Shown: positions 1-8,969, counted from the first letter of the stretch. The stretch is DNA of 64,000 nucleotides from Agrobacterium tumefaciens str. B6 (GCF_001541315.1 NZ_LMVK01000049.1:186001-250000); one strand, 5' to 3'. A program made the numbers and translations. Notes: generated by a model not told the origin, from the sequence alone.

Positions 1-731
1 CCGTTGTATTCAAATGATGATGAAGATGTTTGTGAATCAAAAAGCCACGCAGAGTCATTGATCGAGGAAACGCGTGCCCTCAATACCAAATCTTTCCAAG
101 TCGGTGGCTCCGCCTCGGCCCAGTCACCATATGCAGAACGCTCGGCTTCCCCGAGCTTCATCCCGTCATATGAAAACGATCCGGATGAATTCTCATCATC
201 AATTAAGTTGCTCCGCTTTCGCTTCAATGAAATTGAACTTGTATTCTTCGACCCTGCGAGGGAGGTATACTCGCCGGTAATCCCGTGTGGACGGCCAAGT
301 TCCGTCATGCGTGCGCTGACAACAAGGTCTTCCCATGTCGGCTGAGCGTCCTCTTGCCAATTTTCGTAGGCCTTTCGTTCCCCGAGGCCCAAAGGCATCC
401 CTTCGTATCTGAAGGTTGAGGGGGTGTCCTCTTCTAAATCTCGGAGCCAGATCACATCGTCAATTGGATCGACACGTGCCTTGATTATAAGGTCTTTCCA
501 CGTGGGCCGGCCCGGTTCGCACCAGTTTTCGTAAGCCGCACGCTCGGCAGGACCAAGTTTAACACCATCATAGGTAAACGACACGGAAGTAGACTGGCTG
601 TAGTCGGTTTGGGCCTCAAACGAGGCATCAGCCTGATCCCCAGAAAGTCCGGTTGAAAAAGGGGCGGTAATACTTCCGTCAGGAAGCGTGTCAGCCGAAC
701 TCCTTATGTGAACTTTCGACTTTCCTGTCAT
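1..731 (-). CDS. virD5: VirD5 effector, N-terminal 243 residues (gene continues beyond the window start)
   Basis: An open frame runs leftward from an ATG at 731 to the window edge without a stop. GAGGTG lies just upstream as a ribosome binding site. The product starts MTGKSKVHIRSSAD, as I recall for VirD5, an effector exported by the VirB/VirD4 system into plant cells and active in the nucleus. The visible part contains a repeated unit, roughly F-x-Y-(D/E)-G-x-x-LG-x-x-ER-x-AY-x-x-W then PTW-(K/E)-DL-x-x-x-AR, at residues 52-86, 107-141 and 186-220. A fourth copy appears to start near 239. A basic stretch LKRKR near residue 170 could be a nuclear localisation signal. It is the last gene of the virD operon, 91 bp after virD4. 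The identification rests on recognised sequence and gene order. Confidence 0.93.
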   Translation of the reverse strand, partial: MTGKSKVHIRSSADTLPDGSITAPFSTGLSGDQADASFEAQTDYSQSTSVSFTYDGVKLGPAERAAYENWCEPGRPTWKDLIIKARVDPIDDVIWLRDLEEDTPSTFRYEGMPLGLGERKAYENWQEDAQPTWEDLVVSARMTELGRPHGITGEYTSLAGSKNTSSISLKRKRSNLIDDENSSGSFSYDGMKLGEAERSAYGDWAEAEPPTWKDLVLRARVSSINDSAWLFDSQTSSSSFEYN

Positions 732-822
732 ACCGACACCTCGTAAAGGGACAATTGGGATCTGGCGTACACTTTGTCGAACCGCAACATGCCGCCTGAA
801 ACGAATTGCACCCAGTTTAATT

Positions 823-2793
823 TCATTTCGCAGGCTGTGCCGGTGCGGACCTCGATCTTTGCTGAAGTGCAATAATCTGGTCCAACAATTGCTGTTGAGC
901 GGCCAGAGCCAGCGTCAATTCGGGAGGCACAACCGATTCCGGCGGTATCTCACGCGCATCGGCTTGGTCCTCGTCACCATTTATTCCCATCACGCGTTCA
1001 GGGATATCAGCACCGACTTTAACACTTCCATGGTCCTCGGCCACAGTTCTGTTTCGCGGTGCAGCATCCTCATTGAAATTTGCTATCTCAGCCAAGTGGG
1101 ATTGAACTTGATCGTTGCTATAGTCGGAAAGCATCAAGGGTGCGGGCTCAGGCAGAGAGCCCATCTGGCGTTCAAAAAGCCGTTTCAGCGTACGATCGGA
1201 ATAATATTGTACCTTTCGTAATTTGAGTGGAGGTCGCCCTTTGATGAGAACGATTTCACTCTGATCGTCTAGCAGGCGCACTTGTTCGGGGCGCAAAAGG
1301 GCTGCACCTTGATCAGAAATCTGGATGTTGTGGTCGAACATGCTGGCTTGACTGTAAGAGGTCGAACGCGCTTTAAACGTATATTCGCCGATAGCTTTTG
1401 AGATGTAGGTTGGGGTCTCGTCGTCAGCCGTGGCCATAAATACTTGCACGCCAGTATTGCTCAGAAAGTTTTGTTTTCCTGCGTCATCGTATGTGCCCGT
1501 CAAGGCCGAAAGACTTTGAATAATAAACATAAAGCGGCCTTTGTAACCGGCGATGGTTGTGATCGCGGTCTCTATGGCCTCAAGCTTGCCCAGGTGCTTG
1601 AATTCGTCGAGGAGAAATAAAACTTCATGGCACTCGTCTTTACCTGGCAGCGATCTCTGCAAGATTGACACGAGCTGCTGAAACAGCAGGCGCATAAGTG
1701 GTGCCAGGACCTCCAGATCGTTGGGACTGACACAAAGATAAATGCAGGTCTTCTTCCTCCGGAGATCGTAAACGGAAAAATCTGACCGGCTTGTCGCTGC
1801 TTTGATAAGCGGATCAGCCCAGAGGTTCAGTCCACCGTCGCCCAGCACAGAGGTGTACGATGTCAGAATTTTCGTGTCGTTGCCCGCCATGTTATCGAAG
1901 ATACGCTGAGCCTCTTTGTTTAGGCTTTCCTCCGCGAGTTGCGCAAAAAGCTTATACTTTTCGCCAGGCTGCGCAAATAGGTCATATACCGCGCCAATAG
2001 TTGGTGTGCCACGCTCAATGCAAGTAAGGATTCCCGCAACGAACAGGTCACGTGCGCCGTCAATAAAGCCTTCTGCTCCCTTTCCCTTAGCCGTAATAAG
2101 GTTCGCAGCAAGACGGCGTGTTTCAGTGAACTGGCGTTCGGGCGGAAGTGTGGCAATATCCAGGACCGGATTGTAACAATGAGTCTTCCGCTCAGAATCT
2201 AGGGGGGAAAACTTGAAAACTGCGTCGCCGCTCGCTTTGCGTGCTCTGGATGTCAGTTCAAACAATTCTCCCTTGACGTCGAGGGCGATTACCGAGCCCT
2301 TGAAGGTCAAAAGCGTTGGAATGACGATGCCGACGCCTTTGCCAGCACGCGTTGGCGCGACGACAAGACTGTGTGGCTGTTCGCCATTGGTCAAATAACT
2401 GCCGAACCAAAGAGGACCACATGTCTTTCCAAAGATCGGCCCCTTGATGCGACTGTAACGCTGCAGATAACCAGCATGCTGCATTTCGCCAATTTCTGCC
2501 CAACGAGCCGTCCCGTGATGCTTCTGATTGCGCAGCGATATGATGAGCTGACTTGAAAGAACAGCCAGCGAGGTAAAGATGACAACAGATAAACCACGCC
2601 AGAAGACGGTGCTGGCATAACCCAAGTAAAGCGGGGTCTCATACCAAAAAGCGAAAACGTCAAACGTCATGATCGCTTCGCCATTGAAGCCCCGGCGAAA
2701 CGTTACATAGCAGCTGGCCGCACAAAAACCGGCTGCCAGCGAACATACGATGCTCAGGGTCATTCGCTGGGGCGAAGTCTTGCTGGAATTCAT
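823..2793 (-). CDS. virD4: VirD4 type IV secretion coupling protein
   Basis: VirD4 is the inner-membrane ATPase that brings the VirD2-T-strand complex and effector proteins to the VirB channel. The 656-aa product matches the family length. Two N-terminal membrane segments lie near residues 11-32 and 67-86. The Walker A motif is APTRAGKG at about 146-153 and the Walker B motif is VLFLLDEF at about 391-398. The C-terminal 80 residues are acidic, proline-rich and low in complexity. The gene sits 28 bp after virD3 and 91 bp before virD5, in the canonical virD order. The start is the ATG at 2793 (MNSSKTSPQ). Confidence 0.97.
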   Translation of the reverse strand: MNSSKTSPQRMTLSIVCSLAAGFCAASCYVTFRRGFNGEAIMTFDVFAFWYETPLYLGYASTVFWRGLSVVIFTSLAVLSSQLIISLRNQKHHGTARWAEIGEMQHAGYLQRYSRIKGPIFGKTCGPLWFGSYLTNGEQPHSLVVAPTRAGKGVGIVIPTLLTFKGSVIALDVKGELFELTSRARKASGDAVFKFSPLDSERKTHCYNPVLDIATLPPERQFTETRRLAANLITAKGKGAEGFIDGARDLFVAGILTCIERGTPTIGAVYDLFAQPGEKYKLFAQLAEESLNKEAQRIFDNMAGNDTKILTSYTSVLGDGGLNLWADPLIKAATSRSDFSVYDLRRKKTCIYLCVSPNDLEVLAPLMRLLFQQLVSILQRSLPGKDECHEVLFLLDEFKHLGKLEAIETAITTIAGYKGRFMFIIQSLSALTGTYDDAGKQNFLSNTGVQVFMATADDETPTYISKAIGEYTFKARSTSYSQASMFDHNIQISDQGAALLRPEQVRLLDDQSEIVLIKGRPPLKLRKVQYYSDRTLKRLFERQMGSLPEPAPLMLSDYSNDQVQSHLAEIANFNEDAAPRNRTVAEDHGSVKVGADIPERVMGINGDEDQADAREIPPESVVPPELTLALAAQQQLLDQIIALQQRSRSAPAQPAK

Positions 2794-2821
2794 GACTTCA
2801 CCGAAATCCTTTCACCCATCA

Positions 2822-3427
2822 TCAACGCGCTCCGAGTCTGGCAGCAACTGCAAACAATACAGTACGTATCTTTCGCAACCTTCGAACAAACGCGGTTCCA
2901 ATCTTCTCATGTAAGGCTGGCGTCACACCATGACTGCCACGTCCTTTCCGGGGGTCGCGCGTTTCAGGGTGGTTTTCTGCGTCAGTGGGCAGTCTTCGGT
3001 CGGAATTGACCCTTGATATACGTGTACTAAGGGGTACGGATGCGAGCATTTTCCCGAGCCTGCCTTGCTTGGGAACAGGGACTGCCCTGCCGACTTTGGC
3101 AGTCACATTTCCTGCGTCATTTCGCGTCTCAAAGTCATAAGCGGCCGGAGCCAGGTCATTTTTATTTATTAACGATAATGGCGCGATCTCAGACCAATGA
3201 AGAGTAGCCGCCACGTACCGCAGACCAGTCGACGCTATTTCCGAAGAATCACGCAATATGGCTGCATTTGGTAATCTTGATGAGCTAGTTGGAATCGGCC
3301 TATCCCTGACATCTCCTTGAACATTGGACAGTGCAGAGCTAGAGGCGGATGCGGCTCCACGGCGTTCGCCCGTCAGTCCGACGGAGGCCGGGCCAGCAGA
3401 GCGTATCGTGAACTGACCATTTGCCAT
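2822..3427 (-). CDS. virD3: VirD3, protein of unknown function in the virD operon
   Basis: A 201-aa basic protein with no domain I recognise lies between virD2 and virD4, the position and approximate size of VirD3. I chose the ATG at 3427 (MANGQFTIRSAG) because AGGAAGGA lies about 7 nt upstream and the start falls 19 bp after the virD2 stop. The open frame extends further upstream, but that part overlaps the 3' end of virD2. The protein is rich in Ser, Ala and Arg, and its C-terminus carries arginine clusters. VirD3 has no established role in T-DNA transfer and is variable between Ti plasmids, so function cannot be given. Confidence 0.78.
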   Translation of the reverse strand: MANGQFTIRSAGPASVGLTGERRGAASASSSALSNVQGDVRDRPIPTSSSRLPNAAILRDSSEIASTGLRYVAATLHWSEIAPLSLINKNDLAPAAYDFETRNDAGNVTAKVGRAVPVPKQGRLGKMLASVPLSTRISRVNSDRRLPTDAENHPETRDPRKGRGSHGVTPALHEKIGTAFVRRLRKIRTVLFAVAARLGAR

Positions 3428-3446
3428 TATTCGGTCCTTCCTGTCT

Positions 3447-4721
3447 CTAGGTCCCCCCGCGCCCATCGTCGCGACGATTACCTCTTGCACGTTTGCGTCC
3501 ACCCAATTCTCCATCGTGACGGTCACGCGGACGCTTTGGAGAAGCTTCCGGTTGCTCGGTACCGATGGAAGCAGACACCGGATCAGCCGCCTTGTTGCTG
3601 TCATCGCGAGTGTCTTGCTCACCGACATTTGCCTCGGAATCAACTTGCGCAGCCTTCAATCCTTTACGGTTTGCTCCGCTCGGACCTGCCTCCTCGTCAT
3701 TACGTCGTTTTGATCGCTGCTGGCGCTTGACTGTGTGCATGGCAACGTCAGTCACCGGGCGAGAAGTACCGAAAATGCCGCTTCGTTTGCGCACGCTGGC
3801 TTCAGCGACATAGGAAGTCTCAATCCCGAAATGCCCAATTACAGGGATTTTGGACGCGGATGGTTGGGCACTCCGCTCGCTCTCCAATGATACGCGGATC
3901 CGTGCGTCGGCTTTGATGCTGGAGCCGGCGGACTCCTGGAAACGGGCGTGCTGTTCAAGCGGTTGTTTGTCATGTCGGGTTGCACGGTCCGGTTCGCCGG
4001 TAGATGGGTCCGATCGAAATGGATCGAACGATTGACTGAGGTCCCGACGATCTTCCTCAGGCGAGGTCTCATCAAAATCTGTATCTTCGAATTGAATCTT
4101 TTGAGCCTGCATCCGCTCAAGGCGGCGATGTTCAGCATATGTGATTGGTCGCTCTGCTATTCCCCTTTCTGCTCGCGAAGTCGCATCCAGGACTATGCCG
4201 TGACGAAGTGAAATCTCTGCCATCTTTTTCCGTAAGCCGTCATAATTCAGCTGGGGATGGCGCCTGGATATTTTCAGCCACCCGTGCCCCAGAAGTTCCC
4301 GACGATTGACCACGACATGTAAATGTGGATGATCGCGGTCGACGTGGTAGGCTGTCAGATAGTTATAGCGGCCACCCCCGTATCCTGACCCAAACATCTC
4401 GGCTGCCCATTCCCGGCTGGCTTCATAAGCTGCGGTTTGGTCGGTACCTGCGGGGAAGCTTACAATAATGTGTGTTGTTAAGTCTTGTTGCCTATCATCG
4501 TCTGACTGACTTTCGTCATAAATCCCGGCCTCCGTAACCCAGCTTTGGGCAAGCTCACGGATTTGATCCGGCGGAACGGGAATATCGAGATGCCGGGCTG
4601 AACGCTGCAGTTCCAGCTTTCCCTTACGGGACAGGTACTCCAACTGATTGATTATCTGCTGAAGGGTCTTGGTTCCACCTCCTGGCACAATGCGAATGAT
4701 TACTTGAGCGCGATCGGGCAT
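3447..4721 (-). CDS. virD2: VirD2 relaxase, T-DNA border endonuclease and pilot protein
   Basis: VirD2, with VirD1, nicks the T-DNA borders, stays covalently on the 5' end of the T-strand and guides it through the type IV channel to the plant nucleus. The 424-aa length is that known for VirD2. Visible motifs are the catalytic Tyr29 in QLEYLSRKG, and the metal-binding segment with D130, H131, H133 and H135. The C-terminus has a bipartite nuclear signal (KRPRDRHDGELGGRKRARG) and the terminal omega motif DGRGGT. I chose the ATG at 4721 (MPDRAQVII), preceded by GGGAGA, over an upstream in-frame ATG at 4751. It lies 33 bp after virD1 and 19 bp before virD3. Confidence 0.98.
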   Translation of the reverse strand: MPDRAQVIIRIVPGGGTKTLQQIINQLEYLSRKGKLELQRSARHLDIPVPPDQIRELAQSWVTEAGIYDESQSDDDRQQDLTTHIIVSFPAGTDQTAAYEASREWAAEMFGSGYGGGRYNYLTAYHVDRDHPHLHVVVNRRELLGHGWLKISRRHPQLNYDGLRKKMAEISLRHGIVLDATSRAERGIAERPITYAEHRRLERMQAQKIQFEDTDFDETSPEEDRRDLSQSFDPFRSDPSTGEPDRATRHDKQPLEQHARFQESAGSSIKADARIRVSLESERSAQPSASKIPVIGHFGIETSYVAEASVRKRSGIFGTSRPVTDVAMHTVKRQQRSKRRNDEEAGPSGANRKGLKAAQVDSEANVGEQDTRDDSNKAADPVSASIGTEQPEASPKRPRDRHDGELGGRKRARGNRRDDGRGGT

Positions 4722-4754
4722 CCAATTTTCTCCCGTCAGGTGCGTGGTCAAGTG

Positions 4755-5198
4755 CTACAAGGCACCTTTCAATAGCGAGCAACCGTCGATCCGTCGCCGG
4801 GATACGGACAAAATGGAGCGGAGTAGGCCATCGAGGGCGGCGAAAGCCTCACCAAAAGCAATACGTTCATCTCGCACAGCCTCCAGATCCGATCGAGGGT
4901 CTTCGGCGTAGGCAGATAGAAGCATGGATACATTACTTGAGAGTATTCCGATGGACTGAAGTATGGCTTCCATCTTTTCTCGGGTGTGTGCATCTATTTC
5001 GAGAAAGCCCCCGATGCGACGCACCGCAACGCGAATTGCCATACTATCCGAAAGTCCCAGCAGGCGCGCTTGATAGGAAAAGGTTTCATACTCGGCCGAT
5101 CGCAGACGGGCACTCACGACCTTAAACCCTTCAACGTTCAGGGATCGATGCTGGTTGATGGCAGTCTCACTCGACGTGACTCTGGTGTGTTTTGACAT
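4755..5198 (-). CDS. virD1: VirD1 relaxosome accessory protein
   Basis: VirD1 is the small DNA-binding partner needed for VirD2 to nick double-stranded T-DNA borders. The product from the ATG at 5198 ([12 protein letters not shown]) is 147 aa, the known VirD1 length. GGAGGAAGCT lies immediately upstream as a strong ribosome binding site. The frame is open upstream for 32 more codons, but that stretch lies in the promoter region and is not needed. It is the first gene of the virD operon, divergent from virC1. The central part ([19 protein letters not shown]) resembles the ribbon-helix-helix type accessory proteins of plasmid relaxases. Confidence 0.97.
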   Translation of the reverse strand: MSKHTRVTSSETAINQHRSLNVEGFKVVSARLRSAEYETFSYQARLLGLSDSMAIRVAVRRIGGFLEIDAHTREKMEAILQSIGILSSNVSMLLSAYAEDPRSDLEAVRDERIAFGEAFAALDGLLRSILSVSRRRIDGCSLLKGAL

Positions 5199-5466
5199 AG
5201 CTTCCTCCAAAAAAAGCGGAAGGTCTGAATACTCCAGCACGAAATGTGCCCGGGTAGACAGATTAAAGTCTAGCCCTACTCGATATGAAATCAACAGTAT
5301 ATTTACAGGAAAAACCGAATATAATTGCTACAATTGCAATTTAATTATAACGAATTTGAAATAAAAAATAGTGTAACAACGCTTTTACTCATCGATAATC
5401 ACAAAAACATTTATACGAACAAAAATACAAATGCACTCCGTTTCACAGGACAGGCGGGATCAGAAT
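5199..5466. promoter_or_regulatory. virC/virD divergent promoter region with a vir-box candidate
   Basis: This 268-bp AT-rich spacer separates virD1 from virC1. At 5329-5340 it reads TACAATTGCAAT, which matches the VirG binding consensus TNCAATTGAAAY at all but one position. The same site overlaps a weaker match on the other strand, as expected for a shared divergent promoter. In Ti plasmids this region is activated by phosphorylated VirG and repressed by the chromosomal zinc-finger protein Ros. I see AT-rich dyads but no unambiguous Ros box. Exact -10/-35 elements are not assigned. Confidence 0.7.
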
Positions 5467-6162
5467 ATGCAACTTTTGACGTTTTGCTCTTTCAAAGGGG
5501 GTGCTGGCAAAACCACCGCACTCATGGGCCTTTGCGCTGCTTTGGCAAATGACGGTAAACGAGTGGCCCTCTTCGATGCCGACGAAAACCGGCCTCTGAC
5601 GCGATGGAGAGAAAACGCCTTACAAAGCAGTACCTGGGATCCTCGCTGTGAAGTCTATTCCGCCGACGAAATGCCCCTTCTTGAGGCAGCCTATGAAAAT
5701 GCCGAGCTCGAAGGATTTGATTATGCGTTGGCCGATACGCGTGGCGGCTCTAGCGAGCTCAACAACACAATCATCGCTAGCTCAAACCTGCTTCTGATCC
5801 CCACCATGCTAACGCCGCTCGACATCGATGAGGCACTATCTACCTACCGCTACGTCATCGAGCTGATGTTGAGTGAAAATTTGGCAATTCCTACAGCGGT
5901 TTTGCGCCAACGCGTCCCGGTCGGCCGATTGACAACATCGCAACGCAGGATGTCAGAGATGCTAGAGAGCCTTCCAGTTGTACCATCTCCCATGCATGAA
6001 AGAGATGCATTTTCCGCGATGAAAGAACGCGGCATGTTGCATCTTACATTACTAAACATGGGAACTGATCCGACGATGCGCCTCATAGAGAGGAATCTTC
6101 GGATTGCGATGGAGGAAGTCGTGGTCATTTCGAAACTGATCAGCAAAATCTTGGAGGCTTGA
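5467..6162 (+). CDS. virC1: VirC1 ParA-like ATPase, overdrive-binding T-DNA processing enhancer
   Basis: VirC1 is a ParA/MinD-type ATPase that binds the overdrive enhancer and stimulates assembly of VirD2 relaxosomes at T-DNA borders, at the cell pole. The product from the ATG at 5467 (MQLLTFCSF) is 231 aa, the known length. The deviant Walker A motif KGGAGKTT is at residues 10-17, followed by an FDADEN segment. The frame opens 12 codons earlier, but the known start is used here. The gene ends by overlapping the region just before virC2, so the two are translationally close. Its neighbours on the divergent side are virD1 and virD2, the partners it acts on. Confidence 0.97.
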   Translation: MQLLTFCSFKGGAGKTTALMGLCAALANDGKRVALFDADENRPLTRWRENALQSSTWDPRCEVYSADEMPLLEAAYENAELEGFDYALADTRGGSSELNNTIIASSNLLLIPTMLTPLDIDEALSTYRYVIELMLSENLAIPTAVLRQRVPVGRLTTSQRRMSEMLESLPVVPSPMHERDAFSAMKERGMLHLTLLNMGTDPTMRLIERNLRIAMEEVVVISKLISKILEA

Positions 6163-6164
6163 AG

Positions 6165-6773
6165 ATGGCAATTCGCAAGCCCGCGTTGTCGGTTAGCGAA
6201 GCACGGCGGCTTGCTGTTGCTCGATCCGAGATCCACCATCCCAACCCGACACTTGTTCCCCAGGAGCTGGACCTCCAGCACCTGCCTGAAAAAGCCGACG
6301 AAAAAGACCAGCAACGTGAGCCTCCCGTCGCTGAGCACATTTACAGTCCCGATCGACAACTTAAGCTAACTGTGGATGCCCTTAGCCCACCTCCGTCGCC
6401 GAAAAAGCTCCAGGTTTTTCTTTCAGCGCGACCGCCCGCGCCTCAAGTGTCGAAAACATATGACAACCTCGTTCGGCAATACAGTCCCTCGAAGTCGCTA
6501 CAAATGATTTTAAGGCGCGCGTTGGACGATTTCGAAAGCATGCTGGCAGATGGATCGTTTCGCGTGGCCCTTAAAAGTTATCCGATCCCTTTAACTACAG
6601 AAAAATCCGTTCTCGTTCAGACCTCACGCATGTTTCCGGTTGCGTTGCTCGAGGTCGCTCGAAGTCATTTTGATCCGTTGGGGTTGGAGACCACCCGAGC
6701 TTTCGGCCACAAGCTGGCCACCGCCGCGCTTGCGTCCTTCTTTGCTAGAGAGAAGCCATCGAGGAATTGGTGA
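6165..6773 (+). CDS. virC2: VirC2 relaxosome accessory DNA-binding protein
   Basis: VirC2 acts with VirC1 on overdrive DNA to raise the number of T-strands made per cell. The 202-aa product from the ATG at 6165 (MAIRKPALS) is of the known length. The N-terminal third is proline- and charge-rich, and the C-terminal half (about 85-202) is the part known to fold as a tandem ribbon-helix-helix. It follows virC1 after 2 bp. In typical Ti plasmids virG and then virB lie beyond virC2. Here an IS66-type remnant begins within 70 bp, and neither virG nor virB is present in the window. Confidence 0.96.
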   Translation: MAIRKPALSVSEARRLAVARSEIHHPNPTLVPQELDLQHLPEKADEKDQQREPPVAEHIYSPDRQLKLTVDALSPPPSPKKLQVFLSARPPAPQVSKTYDNLVRQYSPSKSLQMILRRALDDFESMLADGSFRVALKSYPIPLTTEKSVLVQTSRMFPVALLEVARSHFDPLGLETTRAFGHKLATAALASFFAREKPSRNW

Positions 6774-6898
6774 AGAGGAACCTATCGGAACCCCTCACCG
6801 AATACTGAGTAGATTTGAGGCCGCTGGCCGCGTCCTCAGTGTAACCGGTGTTCTGCCCCCGCATTGTGCGCCGTCGCCTGATCTGTGATCGACGTCAC

Positions 6899-7291
6899 AT
6901 GGATGAAGAACGGGAGTTTCTCACAACCAGGAAGGCTGTACATGAGGCTCATCGCCAATGGCCGGACGAGGTCAAAGCGAAGATCGTTCCGGAAAGCTTG
7001 AGGCCTGGCACGACGGTCAATGAAGTTGCCCAGCGCTATGGATTGCGAGCCAACAGCCTTTCCACCTGGCGGACGATGGCGCGGCAGGGCAAGCCGGTCC
7101 TGCCCGCACCGGGGGGTGTGGGAGAGTTCGCGGCGTTGATCGTCGATCCGCCAGTTTCGGTTTCGGAACCTTCTCCTAAAACGGTTAGCCACCCTGAGAT
7201 CGTCCTCCGTCCCGTCATAATCCGTCTTGAGGAAGGGGCATATGTGGACCGGATTGCTGCTATCGCTCGTTGCCTGGCGGCTGCGACATGA
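6899..7291 (+). CDS. tnpA: IS66-family accessory protein TnpA (first element)
   Basis: The 130-aa product has a helix-turn-helix of the transposase family 8 type in its first half (about residues 20-65, VKAKIVPESLRPGTTVNEVAQ region). It ends with the IS66 OrfA-type tail (YVDRIAAIARCLAAAT). I used the ATG at 6899; the frame continues upstream without a better start. The stop overlaps the tnpB start in an ATGA arrangement, typical of IS66 operons. TnpA is required with TnpB and TnpC for transposition in this family. Because tnpC of this copy is broken, the gene is probably no longer useful for self-mobilisation. Confidence 0.85.
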   Translation: MDEEREFLTTRKAVHEAHRQWPDEVKAKIVPESLRPGTTVNEVAQRYGLRANSLSTWRTMARQGKPVLPAPGGVGEFAALIVDPPVSVSEPSPKTVSHPEIVLRPVIIRLEEGAYVDRIAAIARCLAAAT

Positions 7292-7566
7292 TCTTTCCAT
7301 CGAACCGCGTGCGGATCATGGTAGCGACCAAACCTGTGGACTTCCGCAAGGGGCATGATGGATTGACGGCACTGGTGAAGAACGAACTGCACAAGGACCC
7401 GTTTACCGGAACAGTCTTCGTGTTCCGGTCCCGCAAGGCGGACCGGTTGAAGCTGATCTACTGGGATGGCTCCGGGATCGTCATGGCCTACAAACGGCTG
7501 GAAGAGCACACGTTCACATGGCCCGGTATCAAGGATGGATTGATGACGTTGATCCATGCCGCCTGA
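7288..7566 (+). pseudogene. tnpB: IS66-family TnpB, C-terminally truncated
   Basis: The 92-aa product is recognisable as IS66 Orf2 (VRIMVATKPVDFRKGHDGL, then FRSRKADRLKLIYWDGSG). Intact IS66 TnpB proteins are about 110-120 aa and end after a conserved segment equivalent to LTPAQLxxLLEGIDW. Here the sequence stops after GLMTLIHAA, exactly at the internal deletion that joins it to tnpC. The start ATG overlaps the tnpA stop. The truncation is inferred by comparison with the intact TnpB at 8966-9313. Confidence 0.8.
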
Positions 7567-8498
7567 TCTGCGCCTGCGGCGGTTGCCGGCATTGCATTGG
7601 CGAGGATGTCTCCGAGCGGCTGGACTTGATCCCGGCGCAATTGCGCGTCATGGTCACTCGCCGCCCCAAATATGCGTGCCGTGCCTGCACCAACGGCGTT
7701 GTCCAGGCCCCAGCTCCCGCTCGGTTGATCCAGGCAGGACTGCCGACGGAAGCGACCGTCGCGCATGTGCTGGTCTCCAAATATGCCGATCATCTCCCGC
7801 TCTATCGGCAGGCCCAGATCATGAGCCGTCAGGGCATTGATTTCGACCGTTCCACGCTCGCCGACTGGGTTGGTCGGGCAGCCTATGAACTGCGGCCTGT
7901 GTTCGATGTACTAATTGCCGACCTGAAGCGCTCAACCAAGCTGTTCATGGACGAGACCCGTGCTCCGGTCCTCGATCCCGGCTCGCGCAAGACCAAGACC
8001 GGATACTTCTGGGCACTGGCGCGGGATGACCGACCGTGGGGCGGCGGTGCTCCGCCGGGTGTGGCCTTCACCTACACTCCTGGTCGAGGAGGCATCCATG
8101 CGGAACGGATACTGCAGGGCTTCTCTGGCATCCTGCAGGTCGATGGCTATGCCGGATACAACAGGCTGATCGCTCCTGACCGTGTCGGCCCGGACATTCG
8201 GCTTGCCTATTGTTGGGCACACGCCCGTCGCAAGCTGGTCGAGATCACCCGCAACGGATCAGCACCCATTGCGGAGGACGGCGTCAAACGTATCGGAGCG
8301 CTGTATCGCATCGAGGCTGAGCTGCGCGGCCTTGATCCTGAGGCTCGCCTTGCAGGTCGGCAGGCACGATCAGCGCCACTCGTCGCAGACACGCAGGCGT
8401 GGCTCATCCATCACCGTGCCCGTGTTGTGTCAAAGTCCCCACTTGGCGAGGCTTTGGCCTACATCGCCAAATACTGGGATGGCGTAAGCCCACGGTGA
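7563..8498 (+). pseudogene. tnpC: IS66-family transposase TnpC fragment, missing N- and C-termini
   Basis: The frame encodes the central part of an IS66 transposase: cysteine region (CACGGCRHC, later CRACT), first catalytic Asp region (LFMDETRAPV), and second catalytic Asp region (GILQVDGYAGYN). The N-terminal coiled-coil segment is absent because of the deletion that fused this region to tnpB. The C-terminal third with the catalytic Glu is absent because the next IS66 element begins at 8484. The last codons (GVSPR and stop) are read from that element. Intact relatives are about 510-550 aa; the fragment is about 310. It cannot encode an active enzyme. Confidence 0.88.
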
Positions 8499-8503
8499 AG
8501 GCC
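8484..8503 (+). repeat. Left terminal inverted repeat of the complete IS66 element
   Basis: The sequence GTAAGCCCACGGTGAAGGCC matches the reverse complement of the right end (11020-11039) at 18 of 20 positions. It begins with GTAAGC, the usual IS66-family terminus. Confidence 0.92.
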
Positions 8504-8561
8504 GTCTTGCGATGACGGCCTGCTGACTGCCAGTCCTAGTGGTAACACCAGGAGTAGTCAT

Positions 8562-8969
8562 ATGGCGAAGCATCCAATTGAGGTGATCACGTCTGTGGAG
8601 CGCCGTCGGCGTTGGTCACGCGAAGATAAAGAGCGGCTCGTCGCTGCGTGCTTTGAGCCAGACGCGGTCATCTCGGAGATTGCCCGCGCGGCCGGCATCC
8701 ATGTCAGCCAGTTGTTCCGTTGGCGCAAAGAGCTTTGTCGGATCGAGGAGCCAAGATCTGACACTGCGGCTTTGGTGCCGGTAATCGTGTCCGAGGCCGC
8801 TTCGACAGTCTCCCCCGCTCAGCCGGAACCACCCACCAAATTCCATCCTCGTCGGAAGCGCAGTGATGTAACAATCGAACTAGGTCGGGGCCGACGCGTC
8901 CGCGTGGAAAGCGACATCGACACGGACGCGCTTGGCCGGATTCTCGATTGCGTGCTGGGGCTGCGATGA
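8562..8969 (+). CDS. tnpA: IS66-family accessory protein TnpA (complete element)
   Basis: The 135-aa protein has an N-terminal helix-turn-helix (RRWSREDKERLVAACFEP through SQLFRWRKEL, about residues 18-58) of the type seen in IS66 and IS3 OrfA proteins. A variable middle follows, then the conserved IS66 OrfA tail (VESDIDTDALGRILDCVLGLR). Its TGA overlaps the tnpB ATG by the usual ATGA junction. The ATG at 8562 is preceded by CAGGAG about 7 nt upstream. The gene is intact. Confidence 0.92.
   Translation: MAKHPIEVITSVERRRRWSREDKERLVAACFEPDAVISEIARAAGIHVSQLFRWRKELCRIEEPRSDTAALVPVIVSEAASTVSPAQPEPPTKFHPRRKRSDVTIELGRGRRVRVESDIDTDALGRILDCVLGLR

Larger units (their letters stand above)
6841..8483 (+). 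mobile_element. Degenerate IS66-family element, internally deleted and truncated
   Basis: This stretch carries tnpA, a shortened tnpB and a tnpC lacking both ends. A possible left terminus GTAACCGGTG begins at 6841; IS66 elements usually begin GTAAGC. An internal deletion near 7563 joins the 3' part of tnpB to the zinc-motif region of tnpC, removing roughly the first 150-200 codons of tnpC. The right side is cut at 8483 by the terminal repeat of a complete second IS66 element. The missing distal third of tnpC is not found on the other side of that insertion. Confidence 0.82.

Noticed and set aside
4..345. 113-aa plus-strand frame at the window start
   Set aside because: It is antisense to the virD5 frame, which shows internal repeats, a ribosome binding site and the correct operon position.
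3428..3643. Upstream extension of the virD3 frame
   Set aside because: It overlaps the virD2 3' end, which encodes the nuclear signal and the DGRGGT tail, and a good ribosome binding site supports the start at 3427.
5521..6162. ParA-like protein taken as a plasmid partition gene
   Set aside because: No ParB gene or centromere repeats follow. The sequence, length and partner virC2 identify it as VirC1.
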